NCBI RefSeq assembly: GCF_000026765.1
Contig: NC_012806.1
Coordinates: forward strand, 372,001 to 436,000
Source of the DNA: Mesomycoplasma conjunctivae
GTDB taxonomy: Bacteria; Bacillota_I; Bacilli_A; Mycoplasmatales; Metamycoplasmataceae
DNA: 64,000 bases
Direction of reading: 5' to 3'
Numbering within the stretch: the first letter of the stretch is position 1; every line of letters begins with the position of its first letter. A program made the position numbers and the translations under genes. Positions 1-11,575 of this stretch are shown here, in pieces. The notes under the pieces are model-generated. The model was not told the DNA's origin, did no database searches, and worked only from the letters and a program-made list of their open reading frames with translations.

Positions 1-91
1 TAGTAAATTTAAAACCAACTTGTTTAAAAATGGTTTCGCAGATGACACAAAAGTAGATGTTTTTAAAACAAGTGAGTTAACCAAAAATTAG
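1..91 (+). CDS. 3' end of a MIP-like immunoglobulin protease gene (partial)
   Basis: Only the last 29 codons are in the window (frame from base 2, TAG at 89-91). They read KTNLF-NGFADDTKVDVF, which closely matches the C-terminus of the complete MIP protein encoded downstream (KTNLF-KGFGDDSKIDVF). I infer that a second, paralogous MIP gene ends here, so the locus is a tandem array of MIB/MIP genes. The identity rests on this short tail only. It is followed after 49 bases by the MIB start codon, with no clear terminator between. Confidence 0.65.
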   Translation, partial: SKFKTNLFKNGFADDTKVDVFKTSELTKN

Positions 92-140
92 CTAAAAACT
101 AAAAAAGTCTTTAAAAATAAAGGGAGTAGGTGCAAAACTT

Positions 141-2249
141 ATGAAAGTCTTGAAAATAAGTAAAAGAAAACAAATCATTTTAGGTCTTTCAACAATAGTG
201 GTTGTTGTCCCTGTTGCAACTTCGCTAGGAATCAATAATAATTTTGTTAGCTTAGGTGTTAATCAAATTATTTATTCAACACAAGCGCCATCAACTATTG
301 AAAAAAATGCTCAAGATGCCAATGATAAAAGCTTTGTAAGTCCAGTGGCTAATGCCAAACCACAACCAAAAAATGAGGTTTTAGAAAATACAAATAAAAG
401 CGATATAATTGTTGATCAACCAGAAGAAAAACCAACACCTGTTGCACCTGTTGAGACTCCTAAAAGTGAACAAATCGCTTCTAATCCTCCAACTAATTCA
501 AAAGCAGAAACTACTACAAAAGGCGATGGTTTATCAGCATTAATAAGTAGAGCTTTGAACAATATTCAAAGCGCAGTTAACTCTGAAATTAAAAAAACTG
601 AAGAGCGAATTGCCCAACTTCAAAGTCAAGTTGATGAAATCAACCGTTATTATACTGATGAACATTTTAATGATCCGCAATATAATCCAGCTAAATTATC
701 TAAAATTGATTGAGATAATCTCAAAATTACTTTGCTTCGTACCAAATTGTGTTCAAACTGTGGAGCAGAATACGATTTGGAACGTGAAAAAGCACAACTT
801 AATGTTCTAAAACAACAGCAAGCTAATCCAAAAACTACATTGACTGCTGAAGAGCTCAAATCTCTGCGTCAAGGTCTTTTGCCTTCTGCTACCAACCCTT
901 ATGCTTGAGAATATCTAGATGAGTCAAAAAATCCAACTATCAACCAGCTCAAAAGAGCTGATAATGCCCGTGTTTTAAACACTTCTTCTTATTTTGCAAG
1001 AGATTCTAAATCCATCTCTACTCTTCAATATAATGGTTGAGATCGTAGAGATTTAAGCAATCAATTTAGTGGAACAGGTGTTAATGGTACTTCAGTCAAA
1101 ATTTATGAGTATGCTCCTAACAAAGATAATCAGGATGCTGCAAATCGTGGTCGCTTTAAAGTTATTGTTTTAGATGCAGATGATAATAATGCTTTTGAAG
1201 ATTTTCAAAATATTTTAGCAAGAGCAATAAAGCAAGACTCTAAAATTGAAGGTGTTGTTATTCAAAATATTGGTGCTAAAAATAGCTTCCAAAATGTTGA
1301 TAAAATTTTACAAGCTATTCCAAGCTCAATTATCAAATTGACACTATTTTTAGACAACTATCAAGCTACCAACCATTTAAGAGCATTAGAAAATCTTAAA
1401 TTAAGAGAACTAGAATTATATACTAACAGCAATGTTGTCTCTGACAATTGAGCAATTAATCCAAATGCACTTAAAAATGTTGATTATATAAGCTTTGATT
1501 ATCAAAATAATAATGATAATGTAATTAGAAACGCAGGTGAAAAACTTCCCGGTTCAATAATCTTTAAAATCCTTCGTTGAGATAAAAATGATACAATTGC
1601 ACAAGTAAATGAAGGTCTAAACATTGTTTTTGATAGTAAAGTTAATCAAAGAGTTTTCCAAGGAAACTCAGGTGGTAAAGGTGGATATCCTATCAATTTA
1701 GATTTTTCTAGCACTGAACACATCAAAAGTTTTAAAGGCATTGATTTTGCTAAATTAGATAAGGTTTTTGATGAAAAAATCCGTAATTGACCTGATGATC
1801 CTTTTGCAGCAGAAAATTATTTAGGTTTTAAAAATATTAAGTTCAAAGATGTTACTTTCCAAGGATCAATAGTAAATGGTGAAAAAGCTTTTAGTGCCAA
1901 ATTATCTGACTTTGACCAAGGACAATTAAGACAAAGATTAATTTTTGGCGAACCAAGCTTCCCGCCAGGTCCTAATATTTATATTCAAAAAGATGGCGAG
2001 CAATATTTTGGTATCCCAATGTATTTAAGCGGTGTTTCTCTCACTGGTGATGCAAAAGAACAAATTGGTGCTTTTATAGAAGCGGCTAATCGAGGTGGTC
2101 AACAAAAAATTACTGCAATTTATGTAGATAATGAACAAGTTAGAAGTCAATTGGGAAGCTTTGTAGGCACCGCTGTTGTTAGAGTTAATAATCCAAATCA
2201 GTCTTCTTCAAATAGTGATAACTCAAATAATTTAGATTTAGCTACCTAA
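141..2249 (+). CDS. Mycoplasma immunoglobulin-binding protein (MIB family)
   Basis: Predicted 702-residue surface protein. The N-terminus (MKVLKISKRKQ, then a hydrophobic stretch at about 12-30) is a signal/anchor segment and is followed by a Pro/Glu/Lys-rich low-complexity linker (about 60-130). A helical region and a long folded domain come next, as in the family annotated as putative immunoglobulin-blocking virulence protein. In Mycoplasma mycoides MIB captures IgG and presents it to the protease MIP. Four or more in-frame TGA codons are read as Trp. The ATG has a GGGAG site upstream. The stop codon TAA is directly followed by the ATG of the MIP gene, so the two are co-translated. Family assignment is from sequence character and from the MIP neighbour; target specificity is unknown. 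Confidence 0.8.
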
Positions 2250-4625
2250 ATGAAAAAAATTTTCTGATTTTTGCTTTTATCTAGTTCCGCTTTAATAACA
2301 GTTGTATCTTGTCAACAAAATGATCAAAAACCTATAAAAATAAAGACAATCAACCAAAAATTACCTGCAGATCAACAAACAATTAATAATAAAGTTGATA
2401 ACAAAGTTGTTGATTTGAAAACCTTAAATTTAGAAATTGATAAATTAAAATCTAATTTAAATATTAACAAGCTCGATATCGAAAATTTTGTTGCCAAAAT
2501 TGCTAGTTATAAGAAAAATTTGGCTGCCAAAGATGAATTAATTGATCAAACTTTGAACAGTTTTACCACTTTTCTGGAACAACAAAATTTTCAAATAGAA
2601 GCAAAAAGAGAACAATTTATAGACTTTTTAGATCAATTTTTCAATTTGCTCAACTCTCAAGATAAAAATAATGATTTAAAAAATCAAGATCAAAAGTTAC
2701 AAACTGAGCAAAAAGAGATTGAGAGATTAGATGATAAATTTAGCATTTATCCAGGTCAAAACCACTTCGAGTTTAATAAAAATGGTGATCAAATTATCAC
2801 AGATCAATATCGTTTTGACAACCCTGATCGTGAAGTTCAACATTTTCAATCTCTTTTTGGTAAAATTTCTACTGGAAAAACTAGTGCCAAACTAGTTGAT
2901 GTTCAAGCATTTCCTAAAAAATTTAATTCACCAGAAAAACCAATAATTAATTTGCTAGATGAAAAAGCTAAAAGCGTTAATCAACCACTTTATGAAAATG
3001 CACAAAAACGTGCATTTTCTTTACCAGATTTAGATTCTACAGGAAAAATAATTGGCTTAAAAATCAACAATTTTCAACAAGGCTTGACCACTCCAGCTTG
3101 ATGAGGTGACAGCCTTGCCAAAGGCGGTCCAAATCGGCTAGGTTTGCCAAGATTAATACCTAATGAAAAATATTTAAAACTTGCAAAATCATCAATAGGT
3201 GTAACTATCAATAATGGCTTTGTCGACCAAAATAGCACTCAAGATGAGACTAAATTATTGCGCAGTTATATTCCCGCTTTTTCTACTTGAAATATTATTG
3301 ATTATAAACTAGAAGAAAATGGTAAATACCCACTTACCTGATATTTTTTAACAAATGCACATGTTGCCAATACTTTAAGACTAGCAAATGATTTTGCCAA
3401 AAATAAGGCATATGGTCGCGATGCTGATAACTATAATGAAAAATTCAAGCAATATAATACTTGATCAATTAGTCTTAATAAACTCAAGTCTAATAATGAG
3501 TTAAAAAAGGTGCTACCGACGACAAATGGCTTTAAAAATGAAGACTTTTATCAAAAAGTAACTCTAAGAGTCAAAGAAAAAAATGGCAATATTTACAACA
3601 ATGGCCAAGATAAAAATGGCGAGATCCTCATTAATCAAAAACCAACAAAAGAGCTCAATGTACGCACCATTGTAATTGGCACCAATGTGCTAAAATCAAA
3701 GCCTAGTGATTTTAGTAGACAAAAAGTTTATCAAAATTTAGAAGAAATTTTCGACTTTGCCATCATTGAGCTCACCTTTGATAACGAAGCTGATGCTAAA
3801 AAAATTACTTATGACTACTTTAGAGACAAACAAGATCATTTTCGAGTAAGCAAGCTCAATTTACTTGATGCTCAGGAGTACAAAAAATTTCCTTTGAAAA
3901 ATTTTTATGGCCTTGGTTGGCCACTATCCAAAGGTGAGACGCTGCTAACTTTGTCCAAAGAAAATGATTCTCAAAATTGGCAAACGCGTAATTTTAGTCA
4001 AAGTCCTTGAGTTAACAAACCACTAATTTTATTTAATAATAGTGATAAAATTAGTACTTTATATGATCAAGGTGGCAACTTAGCTTGAAGTCGTTCATAC
4101 CGCTCCTTTGTTAATTTACCAGGGTTAACTGACTATTTTATTAGCACGCCGCTTTTGTCTTCTGATTTATACAAAATTAGCCACTATGATGCCCAAAAAC
4201 AACAATTTGTCAACACTTCTTATATACTAGGAGGTCAAGGTACAATTTTGGATAATTTTTCAGGCTCAGGTGGTCTTTCAGGAACTAATATTTATCTAGG
4301 TGATGGCTCAAATTATTCACTCTTGTTTGCTGGTGATAATCGTGCAAGTGCTTCGCTAACACTTAATTTGCGCTCTTATGGCTATGATTATCAAGGTTAT
4401 TATGGTGGTTATAATTTACCAGCATATGATCTAATTTATGGCTCTGTTAATCAAAATAAATCTTACTGAGACGCAATGAATCAACTTTATGGTAGTTTGC
4501 TAAAAACCAATTTGTTTCCAAAAGGTTTTGGCGATGATAGTAAAATTGATGTTTTTGCTAATAGTAAAACAGTCAATTTAAATAATGGGACTAAACAAAA
4601 CTTGTGGTTAAAACCTCTTGAATAA
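2250..4625 (+). CDS. Mycoplasma immunoglobulin protease (MIP family, DUF31 serine protease lipoprotein)
   Basis: Predicted 791-residue lipoprotein. The signal peptide ends in a lipobox (LITVVSC, Cys near residue 22), so it is anchored on the outer face of the membrane. A trypsin-like triad can be traced: His371 in FLTNAHVANT, Asp502 in FDFAIIEL and Ser677 in GGLSGTNIY, which matches the DUF31 mycoplasma peptidase family. Known MIPs cleave the heavy chain of MIB-bound antibody between VH and CH1. Residues about 50-170 are charged and helical, probably a stalk. The gene starts directly at the MIB stop codon and ends in the loop of a terminator hairpin, so MIB-MIP forms a closed two-gene unit. 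Confidence 0.85.
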
Positions 4626-4640
4626 ATCAGGAGGTTTTTT
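4610..4640 (+). terminator. Rho-independent terminator of MIB-MIP
   Basis: The hairpin AAAACCTCTTGA / TCAGGAGGTTTT has a five-base loop and is followed by a T run. The MIP stop codon lies in the loop. The right arm contains AGGAGG, but it is 30 bases upstream of the next ATG and is best explained as stem sequence. Confidence 0.85.
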
Positions 4641-4663
4641 AATTCAAAAAAAATGTTTAAAGT

Positions 4664-6100
4664 ATGAGCTCAAAAAGTTTACCTGCTATTGTTTTGATTA
4701 ACAACACTCCAAGGTATTACAGCAAAAATTCAAAAAGTGCAAAACATTTTAAAGATGTTTTTCTCACTAAAAAATTTTTAGATTATTTGACTAGACCCAG
4801 AGCTAATATCAACTCATTAAACACTGAAGAGCTCCATCAAGAGTGAAGAAAACAAAAAAAGAAAAATGGGGAAACATTTGAAAAATTTTTAAAAGATATT
4901 TTGGATAAGCAGTACAAAAACAGACATACTGATACTAGTAGAAATTTATTTCAGATTTTGCCTAATAATGGTTTTCAAGTTGTAGATGTTAATGATGCCA
5001 AAAATCAAATTGGCAACCTAGATAAAAACCAAGCAGTTTGACCCTATGTTATTAGCTTCAAAGATTATGAGCTAATCTGTAAAAATGAATTAATAACTCT
5101 TGAAGATTATGCAAAATTTTTATCGCCAGAACTGAATAAATGGATGAAAGATAATTTCCTCAAAGTAGAAGATTTAAATATTTTTGGTGCAGTTCACTTT
5201 GATACAAAACACCCACATATTCAACTTTGAATTAGTGAAAAATACCCTACCAAAAAATCGGATGGTGTTATTAGATTTGATAAAAGAAATAAGTTTAATA
5301 ATCACAGAGTTAACTTTGAAGAGAACTTAAGTATCAAACTAATAAACCAAGGTTTGCAAAAAAATTTTGTAAATGATGAGCTTGCAAATAATCGAAAAAA
5401 TAATTTCGTTGATCAAGTAAATTTTATTTCTGAAAAATCAAAAAAACTAAAAATTGCTAGATCAGAGATTGTTAAAGATATTAAAGAAACTAAAATGCAA
5501 TCATTTGAAAATGATTTAAATTTTATTAAAGCTGTTAGCTCAATTTCTAATGTTTCAAATGAACAAATTTCTTCTGTCAGCTCTTTTGATGAATTTTACA
5601 AATTAGTAAATGAAAGTCGAAAGGAAAAACAATTAGTTAGTTTAGTATTAAATGATTTTGAGATAAGCAATATTTTAGAAACTCCAGAATTAAAACAAAA
5701 AAGAGAATCATTAAAAAAATCATCAAAATATTTTAAGTTTTTGAATAAAGAGCAAAAGAAATCTATTGAAGACTTTTATACTGTTATGAAACAAAGTAAT
5801 AAAAATTTACAAAATCATATTCAAAATTTTTCCTTTTTAATCAATGAACTTAAAAAATATCAACAAGATTCAAATTTAGAAATTGCTAATTTAGCAAGAA
5901 ATGTAGTTAAAAAAGAAGAAAAAGAACTCTACTTCAATGTCCGTAATCAAATTTTAAAAAAAATTCATAAAGAACTTGATGAAAAGGAAGTTCAATACTC
6001 TCAATATTACAGAAGTGGACTTACTAAAGAAGAAAAAATTAAAAAAGATTTTTCTATTGTGTACGAATTTAAGAAAGGATTAAAAAGGGTTGGTGGTTAA
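4664..6100 (+). CDS. Relaxase-like mobilisation protein
   Basis: Predicted 478 residues. Near residues 178-185 it has H-F-D-T-K-H-P-H followed by hydrophobic IQLW, which fits the metal-binding HxD...HxH motif III of relaxases that nick oriT and lead the strand into the recipient. An N-terminal tyrosine pair (PRYYSK, about 16-21) could supply the nucleophile; this is inference. The C-terminal half (about 240-478) is lysine/glutamate-rich and coiled-coil-like, as in Mob proteins. It is the first ICE gene and overlaps traG by one base (TAATG). No good Shine-Dalgarno site precedes the ATG. An overlapping 39-codon frame starts at 4653. Confidence 0.6.
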
Positions 6101-8286
6101 TGAAATTTGAAAAAATACCCAAAAAAATTCAAAATATAATCATTGCTATTTTTTCATTTTTTATTACTTTTTTGTTTTCCTTTTTGCTTTGACCATATAT
6201 TTTTAAATACGATGTTTCAAATATTTTTAATACATATTACTTATTGATGCAAGATTGAAAAGCATTGCTTTGAATGATAATGATATCTATTATTTTTAGC
6301 TTGTTAGTTTCTCCTTTAATTATTTTATTTTTTAAAAAAAATGACCAAGTTTATTCAAAAGATTTTGATGGTTCATATATGTTTTATGATGAACTTAAAA
6401 AAATTGGTTCTCTAGAAAAGTTTAATAATAAGTTTTTAGCTTCACAAAATGAAGACAAACATAATCCAGGTTGAATAATTAAAATAGAAAAAGCTAAAAA
6501 AAATAAAATAAATTACTATGTTGTTAGTGGTATGCATACAGTTATTTTAGGTGATACTAGAAGCGGAAAAACACAAAAATTTATCATACCTTCAATCAAA
6601 TATAATATTAATTTAAAAAATCCTAATTCAAGACCAAATATTATGGTGATTGATCCAAAAGGGGAATTAGTAACTAGTTTAAAAGATGAATTAGAGTCCA
6701 ATGGTTATAAAGTTATTTTATTTAATTTTAAAAATCTAGTTAAATCTGACAAAATTAACTTATTAGCTCCAATATGAGATAAATTCCATAACAAAGATGG
6801 AACAGAGATTGAAAATAAATCTGCTGCTAGTGAGTTGTTAGATTCACTGATCCAGTCAATGCATGATTGAGGTAAAGAAGAAAATAGCTTTTGAGTACAA
6901 ACAGCAAAAGATATTTTATTTGCTATAGCGTGGTTTTTTTTATTTTATTCAAAGGAAGATAAAAATTTTAAAAAAGAGCATTTTATTTTTTCTAATTTTA
7001 ATCAATTTTTAAATGAAAAAGCTTTAAAAGAAGGTCCTTGGGTTAAAATAGCTCAAAATTCAAAAAGTAAGTGAATGAAATATTTTTATACAAATTTATT
7101 TTTGCCATTAATTGATATTGTACCTGAAACATTATCTGGTGCTATAGCAAACTTAAATACTTTAATGAAGAAATTTATAAAACCAGATTTCTTATTATTT
7201 TCTTCCAAACATGAAGTAGATTTTAATAATTTAATTAAAAATTCAGAATTAAATTATCCTAATAGCCAACCTTTTGCTGTTTTTATTACTTTTCCACTTT
7301 ATCAATCGCGTCCAGAACCTTTTATTTCTGCAATTATTAATAATTGCTACTCTTCACTATTAACAATTGCAGAATCAAAACACAACAGAAAATTAGATCG
7401 TTCATTTTTGTTTTTTGGTGATGAATTTGGAAATCTACCCACTATTAAAGAAATGAGCAACAAACTTTCTACTGCTGCTGGATATAACATTTATTTTTCC
7501 TTAATATTGCAAAACATTGAACAACTAGAAAAATATAAACAAGAACAAAGGACTATTTTATCTAATTCAAGTTTAAAAATTTTTTTAAGATCTAATGATT
7601 TAAAATCGCTTGAAATATTTTCAAAATTCGCAGGTAAAAAAGAAACAATAAAGACCACTTATTCAAATGTTGATTCTAAAAAAACGAATACAGAGGCGAT
7701 CCAAAAAGAAAATATTATAGAACCTTGGGATCTTTCACAAATGTTAATGGAAGAAACATGAGTCCTTTTATCAGGAGAAAAGCCAATTCATATAAAAAGT
7801 GATTTTGCTTACCAAATTTGAGATGATCCTAAAATAGCTCTTGAGGATTTATACAAAGAAAGAGAAGATTTAAATGAATGAGAAAATAAAGTTTTTTATT
7901 TAGAAGAGAGTGAAATTTATTTAAACATTTTAAAAAAAGAAGCAGCAGAAAAGAAAAAAATCGAGCAAAAAAAACAAATAAATCAAACCAAAAATATTGC
8001 TGATAAATTTATTGAAGCTGGTAAACAAATCAATAAGAAAACTAATTTTAATAATAATTTATTAATTAAGAAAAAAATAAATAAAAATAACTTAGAAATT
8101 CAAAGTGAAATTGAAAAAATTTCAAAAGATATCAAAGACGGTTACGAAGCATTACAAAATCCAAACATTTCTAAACAAGCTAATTTTTTAATAAATAGAG
8201 ACATAATCTTGTTAGAAAAAGAATTAGCCAAATTAATTCATAAACAAATCAACGATAGTGATCCAGAAGTAAATGATGTAGCCTAA
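6100..8286 (+). CDS. traG: TraG/VirD4 family type IV coupling ATPase
   Basis: Predicted 728 residues. Two N-terminal membrane segments (about 12-35 and 55-80) are followed by a cytoplasmic ATPase. Walker A is GDTRSGKT at 151-158, a further conserved strand is IMVIDPKGEL, and Walker B is FLFFGDEFGNLP. The tail after about residue 590 is a charged coiled coil. VirD4/TraG proteins link the relaxase-DNA complex to the secretion channel and power DNA transfer. It corresponds to CDS5 of mycoplasma ICEs, one of their most conserved genes. Its start overlaps the relaxase stop, which suggests coupled translation. TGA is read as Trp many times with no frameshift. Confidence 0.92.
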
Positions 8287-8313
8287 ATTTTAAAAAAAGA
8301 AAGTAGGAAAATT

Positions 8314-8793
8314 ATGTCAATTTTAGGTTTAAATAATGTAATTTTAATTGGACGTTTAACTTCTAATATTAAAGTCAACTACACTAAAAATGATATTTCT
8401 TATGCACGTTTTACACTTGCAATTTCAAGAAAATATAATTCACAAACTGATCATTTAATAACAGATTTTATCCCTATTATAGTTTGAAGACAAAATGCTA
8501 TTAATTTAGAAAAGTTAGTTTGTAAAGGTAGCCCACTACTTGTTAAAGGCAGTTTGCAATCTAATAAGTACACAAATGATGATGGCAAATTAGTGAATAA
8601 TTTTGAAGTTCTACTAGAAGGATTTGAAATATTAGAAAGTAAAGAAGAATTCCAAAAACGTCAACAACAAGTGAACACACAAACTTCTAGCTCTGATAAA
8701 GATTATGCAATACCTTTTGAGCCGGAAGAATCTAATTTATCAGAACCTGATTCCAGTTTTAATTGAGAGTGAAATTTAGATGAAATTAAATAA
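8314..8793 (+). CDS. ssb: Single-stranded DNA-binding protein (ICE-borne)
   Basis: Predicted 159 residues. The OB-fold N-terminus (NNVILIGRLTSNI...YARFTLAISR...DFIPIIVWR...LVKGSLQS) is typical of bacterial SSB. The tail is acidic and glutamine-rich but does not end in the usual DDIPF; IPF is instead found internally (YAIPFEPEE). ICE-encoded SSBs protect the transferred strand in the recipient. It lies between traG and unknown genes, 27 bases after traG, with GTAGGA as the ribosome site. It is probably a second SSB in addition to a chromosomal one. Confidence 0.9.
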
Positions 8794-8817
8794 ATAATAT
8801 AAAACCAAGGGGATTAT

Positions 8818-9153
8818 ATGGAAATAGCAAACAAATTTATGAAATATCTTTTCAAATCTAATTTTGATGCAGAAACAGCAAAATCCAAAGCAATTTTAGA
8901 ATCAATGATTAATAAATTACAAAAACATCAAGAAGAAGAAAATGAATTAGCTGAAAAAGAAAATAGAAAACCTGAAAAAGTTTTTTCTAATCATTTTGTA
9001 GATTATAAAAATTGAGTTGAAAAAAATTCTTTTGATTTAAGTTTTAAATCTCTTTCAGATTGAATATTGGAACAAAAAACATCAGATGAATTAGTAATTT
9101 ATAAAAACGCATTAGCTTTTTATGAATTAGAACAATTATTAAAGGAGAATTAA
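8818..9153 (+). CDS. Hypothetical ICE protein
   Basis: Predicted 111-residue, soluble, charged protein that I do not recognise. The first 60 residues are Lys/Glu/Gln-rich and probably helical. The second half contains several aromatic residues (DYKNWVEKNSFDLSF). It has no signal peptide or membrane segment. The ATG follows AAGGGGATT. The stop codon TAA is directly followed by the ATG of the next gene, so both belong to the transfer operon. No function can be assigned. Confidence 0.75.
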
Positions 9154-11037
9154 ATGGAATTTTTCAAAAATGAAAGAGTGATTGAAAGTATTATAAAAAA
9201 ACATTTTTCAACTCATAAGACAAATACAAAATACCAAAATCATTATAACGAAGAAATAAACTGGCAAGTGAAAAGGTGAACTTTACATGATAGTAAAAAA
9301 GCTATTAAATTTGGTAATCGGTGATATTTTTCTTATGAAAATAAATTATTATTTTCAAAATCCTTTTCTCATATAGTGCCAATTATCTGTGATACTGAAA
9401 AAGATAAAGAGAATTTAATAATGGATATGTACTTATATACATATAGTCAAAATTTATATCAATATAATCAAAATTGAAAATACACAATTACTGATGAACA
9501 AATTTTTAATTACAAAAGAGTCGAATTTTTCAATGAAGATGGTAAAAAAACAAAAGATTTATGAGTGAATTTTGATAATAAACACCTTGACCATAAAACA
9601 TTATTTTTAGAATGAGAAAAAAGAAATTATAAACACCAAAATTTTTTTGATATTACAGAAATTATTTTTGTTGCAAATTATAGTGATTTACTTTTAAATA
9701 AATTAAAAGAAAAAAATATTGAAATTGATCTTATTGGAAGTTCTAGAACTTCCATTAATCTTTATGTAGCTAATTTATATGCTCTTGAAAAATCAATAAA
9801 AAATTACATTATGACTGTTGAGGATAAAGCTAAAGCTTTTGAAGATTTAAAAAATATGACTCACAAAGCAGACAAACTCGCCAAATCCACAACATTTAGC
9901 CAATTTTTTAAAAAATTTGAAATAGATCCTGGATCTGATTTTGAAGTTGTTACAAAGTTATCTAATGAGTTTGAGGGACTAAAACACTTTTTAATTCCTG
10001 ATTACAATAAAAATTTAACACTTCGCTTTAGAAAAATTGATAATCATAAGTCTAAAGGAATTTATTTCCCACATGCTGAAAATCTTACAATAAATATTAA
10101 TAATCATAAAGAACATGAATCTCCACATATTACATCATTTTTTCATGAATATGCGCATCATATTGATAGTATGTTGGGCTATAAAGTAGATTCACCATCA
10201 GCTAATTTGATAAATTTAAGAATACCTTTTTCTTTATCTAATCCAGATTTTGCCAAGCTACATAAAAAATATATTGAAGTTTTTGAAACACAAGAACATT
10301 TAGAAAAAATTAAAAACTTTAAAAAAGCCAAAATTAAAAACTACCTAACTTCAGAGAGCGAAGTTTTTGCTCGTGGTTTTGAGAGATATTTAGCTGAATT
10401 AGATTTTCAAAGCTCTTTTAACAGAACTCAAGATCAATTAGATTTATCTAGTCAAGATGTTTTCAATTATTTAGATAAAGATACAAAAGATGATTTTTAT
10501 AAAATGTATGAAGATATTTTTGAAGTTAAAAAGAAAATGGAATTTGTAGAAAAATCTAGTTTAGAAATGAGAACAATGGAAAATGAAGTTGATCAAAAAT
10601 TAGAAGACGAACTAATTAAAAAAGAACTACTTCCAGAATTAATTAAAATTGAAAAAAATGAAAATTTGGTGCATGAAATTAAAGACACTTTAGCTGCCAA
10701 AATGGTTGAAAACTATAAACAAAAATATTTTGAGGTTTTAAATGATTTAAGCCCATCTAATTTATCAAATGATTTAACTCAATATTATGAAAATTTACTA
10801 AAAAAGTCTATTTTAGAAAATTCTAATTTAATCGATTTTAGAAATAAATTCATAGACCAAGAAATCGAAGGTGAATTTTGGGAAATAGTAGGGACAAAAT
10901 ATAAAGAATATAGTAATAAATTAGAACAATTTAAATCAACAGAAAAAAATAAAAAAATTGGTCAAGTTTCACTTTTTGAATATGAATTAGAACAAAATAA
11001 TTCTAAAGTAGCAAAAATGAAAATGAAATTGAAATAA
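9154..11037 (+). CDS. Large ICE protein with HExxH metallopeptidase-like domain
   Basis: Predicted 627 residues, reading through several TGA codons in the first third. The central region has F-F-H-E-Y-A-H-H-I-D at about 329-338, a zincin HExxH motif with an extra His. A downstream Glu in SESEVFARGFERYLAEL is a plausible third zinc ligand. Residues 400-627 are coiled-coil-like. Similar zincin domains occur in ArdC-type antirestriction proteins and in polyvalent proteins of mobile elements, which would suit protection of incoming DNA, but this is inference. It abuts the previous gene without a gap and is followed after 8 bases by a small gene. Confidence 0.7.
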
Positions 11038-11045
11038 AAGTTATC

Positions 11046-11315
11046 ATGACTAAACAAAGAGAAAAAATAAAAGCAAAACGAATTCAATTTTTACTAGAAG
11101 AAGCAAAGCAAGAGGTGATTAAAATTGTTGGTCATTCACAAAATCTAAAGGATTTTTTGTGATCCTTAACAGAGGAGCTAATTAGGGATATCTTTGTTCA
11201 AATAAAAAAAATTGATAAATACATAGAAATAAAATTTTCTTATTGACTAAAAGATTTAAAACGGAAAGATAAACATTTTAATTTTGTTGATCTACTTGAT
11301 GATTTTAAAAAATAA
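11046..11315 (+). CDS. Hypothetical small ICE protein
   Basis: Predicted 89 residues, containing two TGA-encoded tryptophans. It is basic and highly charged (MTKQREKIKAKR...), probably helical, with no signal peptide. I do not recognise it. It ends the first transfer gene block: directly after its stop codon begins the unusual hairpin array at 11322-11575. The reading frame is supported by its length with TGA as Trp and by tight spacing to the gene before it. It has only a weak ribosome site. Confidence 0.6.
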
Positions 11316-11361
11316 ATAAAAAACGCCCGGAGTGTAAAAGGACGTTCTAGTAATCAAATAA

Positions 11362-11575
11362 GAAGGGGCTTGTGAGAACCCTAAATAGAAAGATTACATG
11401 TGGTAATCTAAATCAATGAGAGGAGGTTGCTTGTGCTAACCTCAAAAAAATAATAAGGACACTTGTGGTGAACCTTAAAAGAAAGGAGGTTCTTGTGGTG
11501 AACCTTAAATGAAAGGAGGTTGCTTGTGCTAACCTCAAATCAATGAAAGGAGGATACTTGTGGTAACCTCAAATA
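11362..11575 (+). repeat. Tandem array of seven Shine-Dalgarno hairpins with TTGTG loops
   Basis: Seven imperfect units spaced 28-34 bases apart (loop GTG at 11372, 11400, 11433, 11465, 11495, 11526, 11560). Each can fold into a short hairpin whose loop is TTGTG (ATGTG in unit 2) and whose 3' arm is followed by AAA. Stem bases differ between units but stay paired: AGATTAC/GTAATCT, GAGGTT/AACCTC, AGGTTC/GAACCT, AAGG-CAC/GTG-CCTT, GAGG-TAC/GTA-CCTC. Units 3 and 5-7 carry GAGG or AAAGGAGG 5-6 bases before the GTG, so each looks like a complete ribosome binding site plus start codon. The last GTG starts the next gene. A related stem (AACGCCC/GGACGTT) lies just upstream at 11323-11346. The paired changes suggest a selected RNA or single-strand DNA structure. 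Confidence 0.8.

Noticed and set aside
141..2249. Apparent fragmentation of many genes into short open frames
   Set aside because: All breaks are in-frame TGA codons. With TGA as Trp the pieces join without frameshift, so these are intact genes of a mycoplasma, not pseudogenes.
4629..4634. AGGAGG as the ribosome site of the relaxase gene
   Set aside because: It is the 3' arm of the MIP terminator and stands 30 bases from the ATG, too far for normal initiation.
11362..11575. CRISPR array
   Set aside because: Units are contiguous, differ in sequence and have no unique spacers; no cas gene is near.
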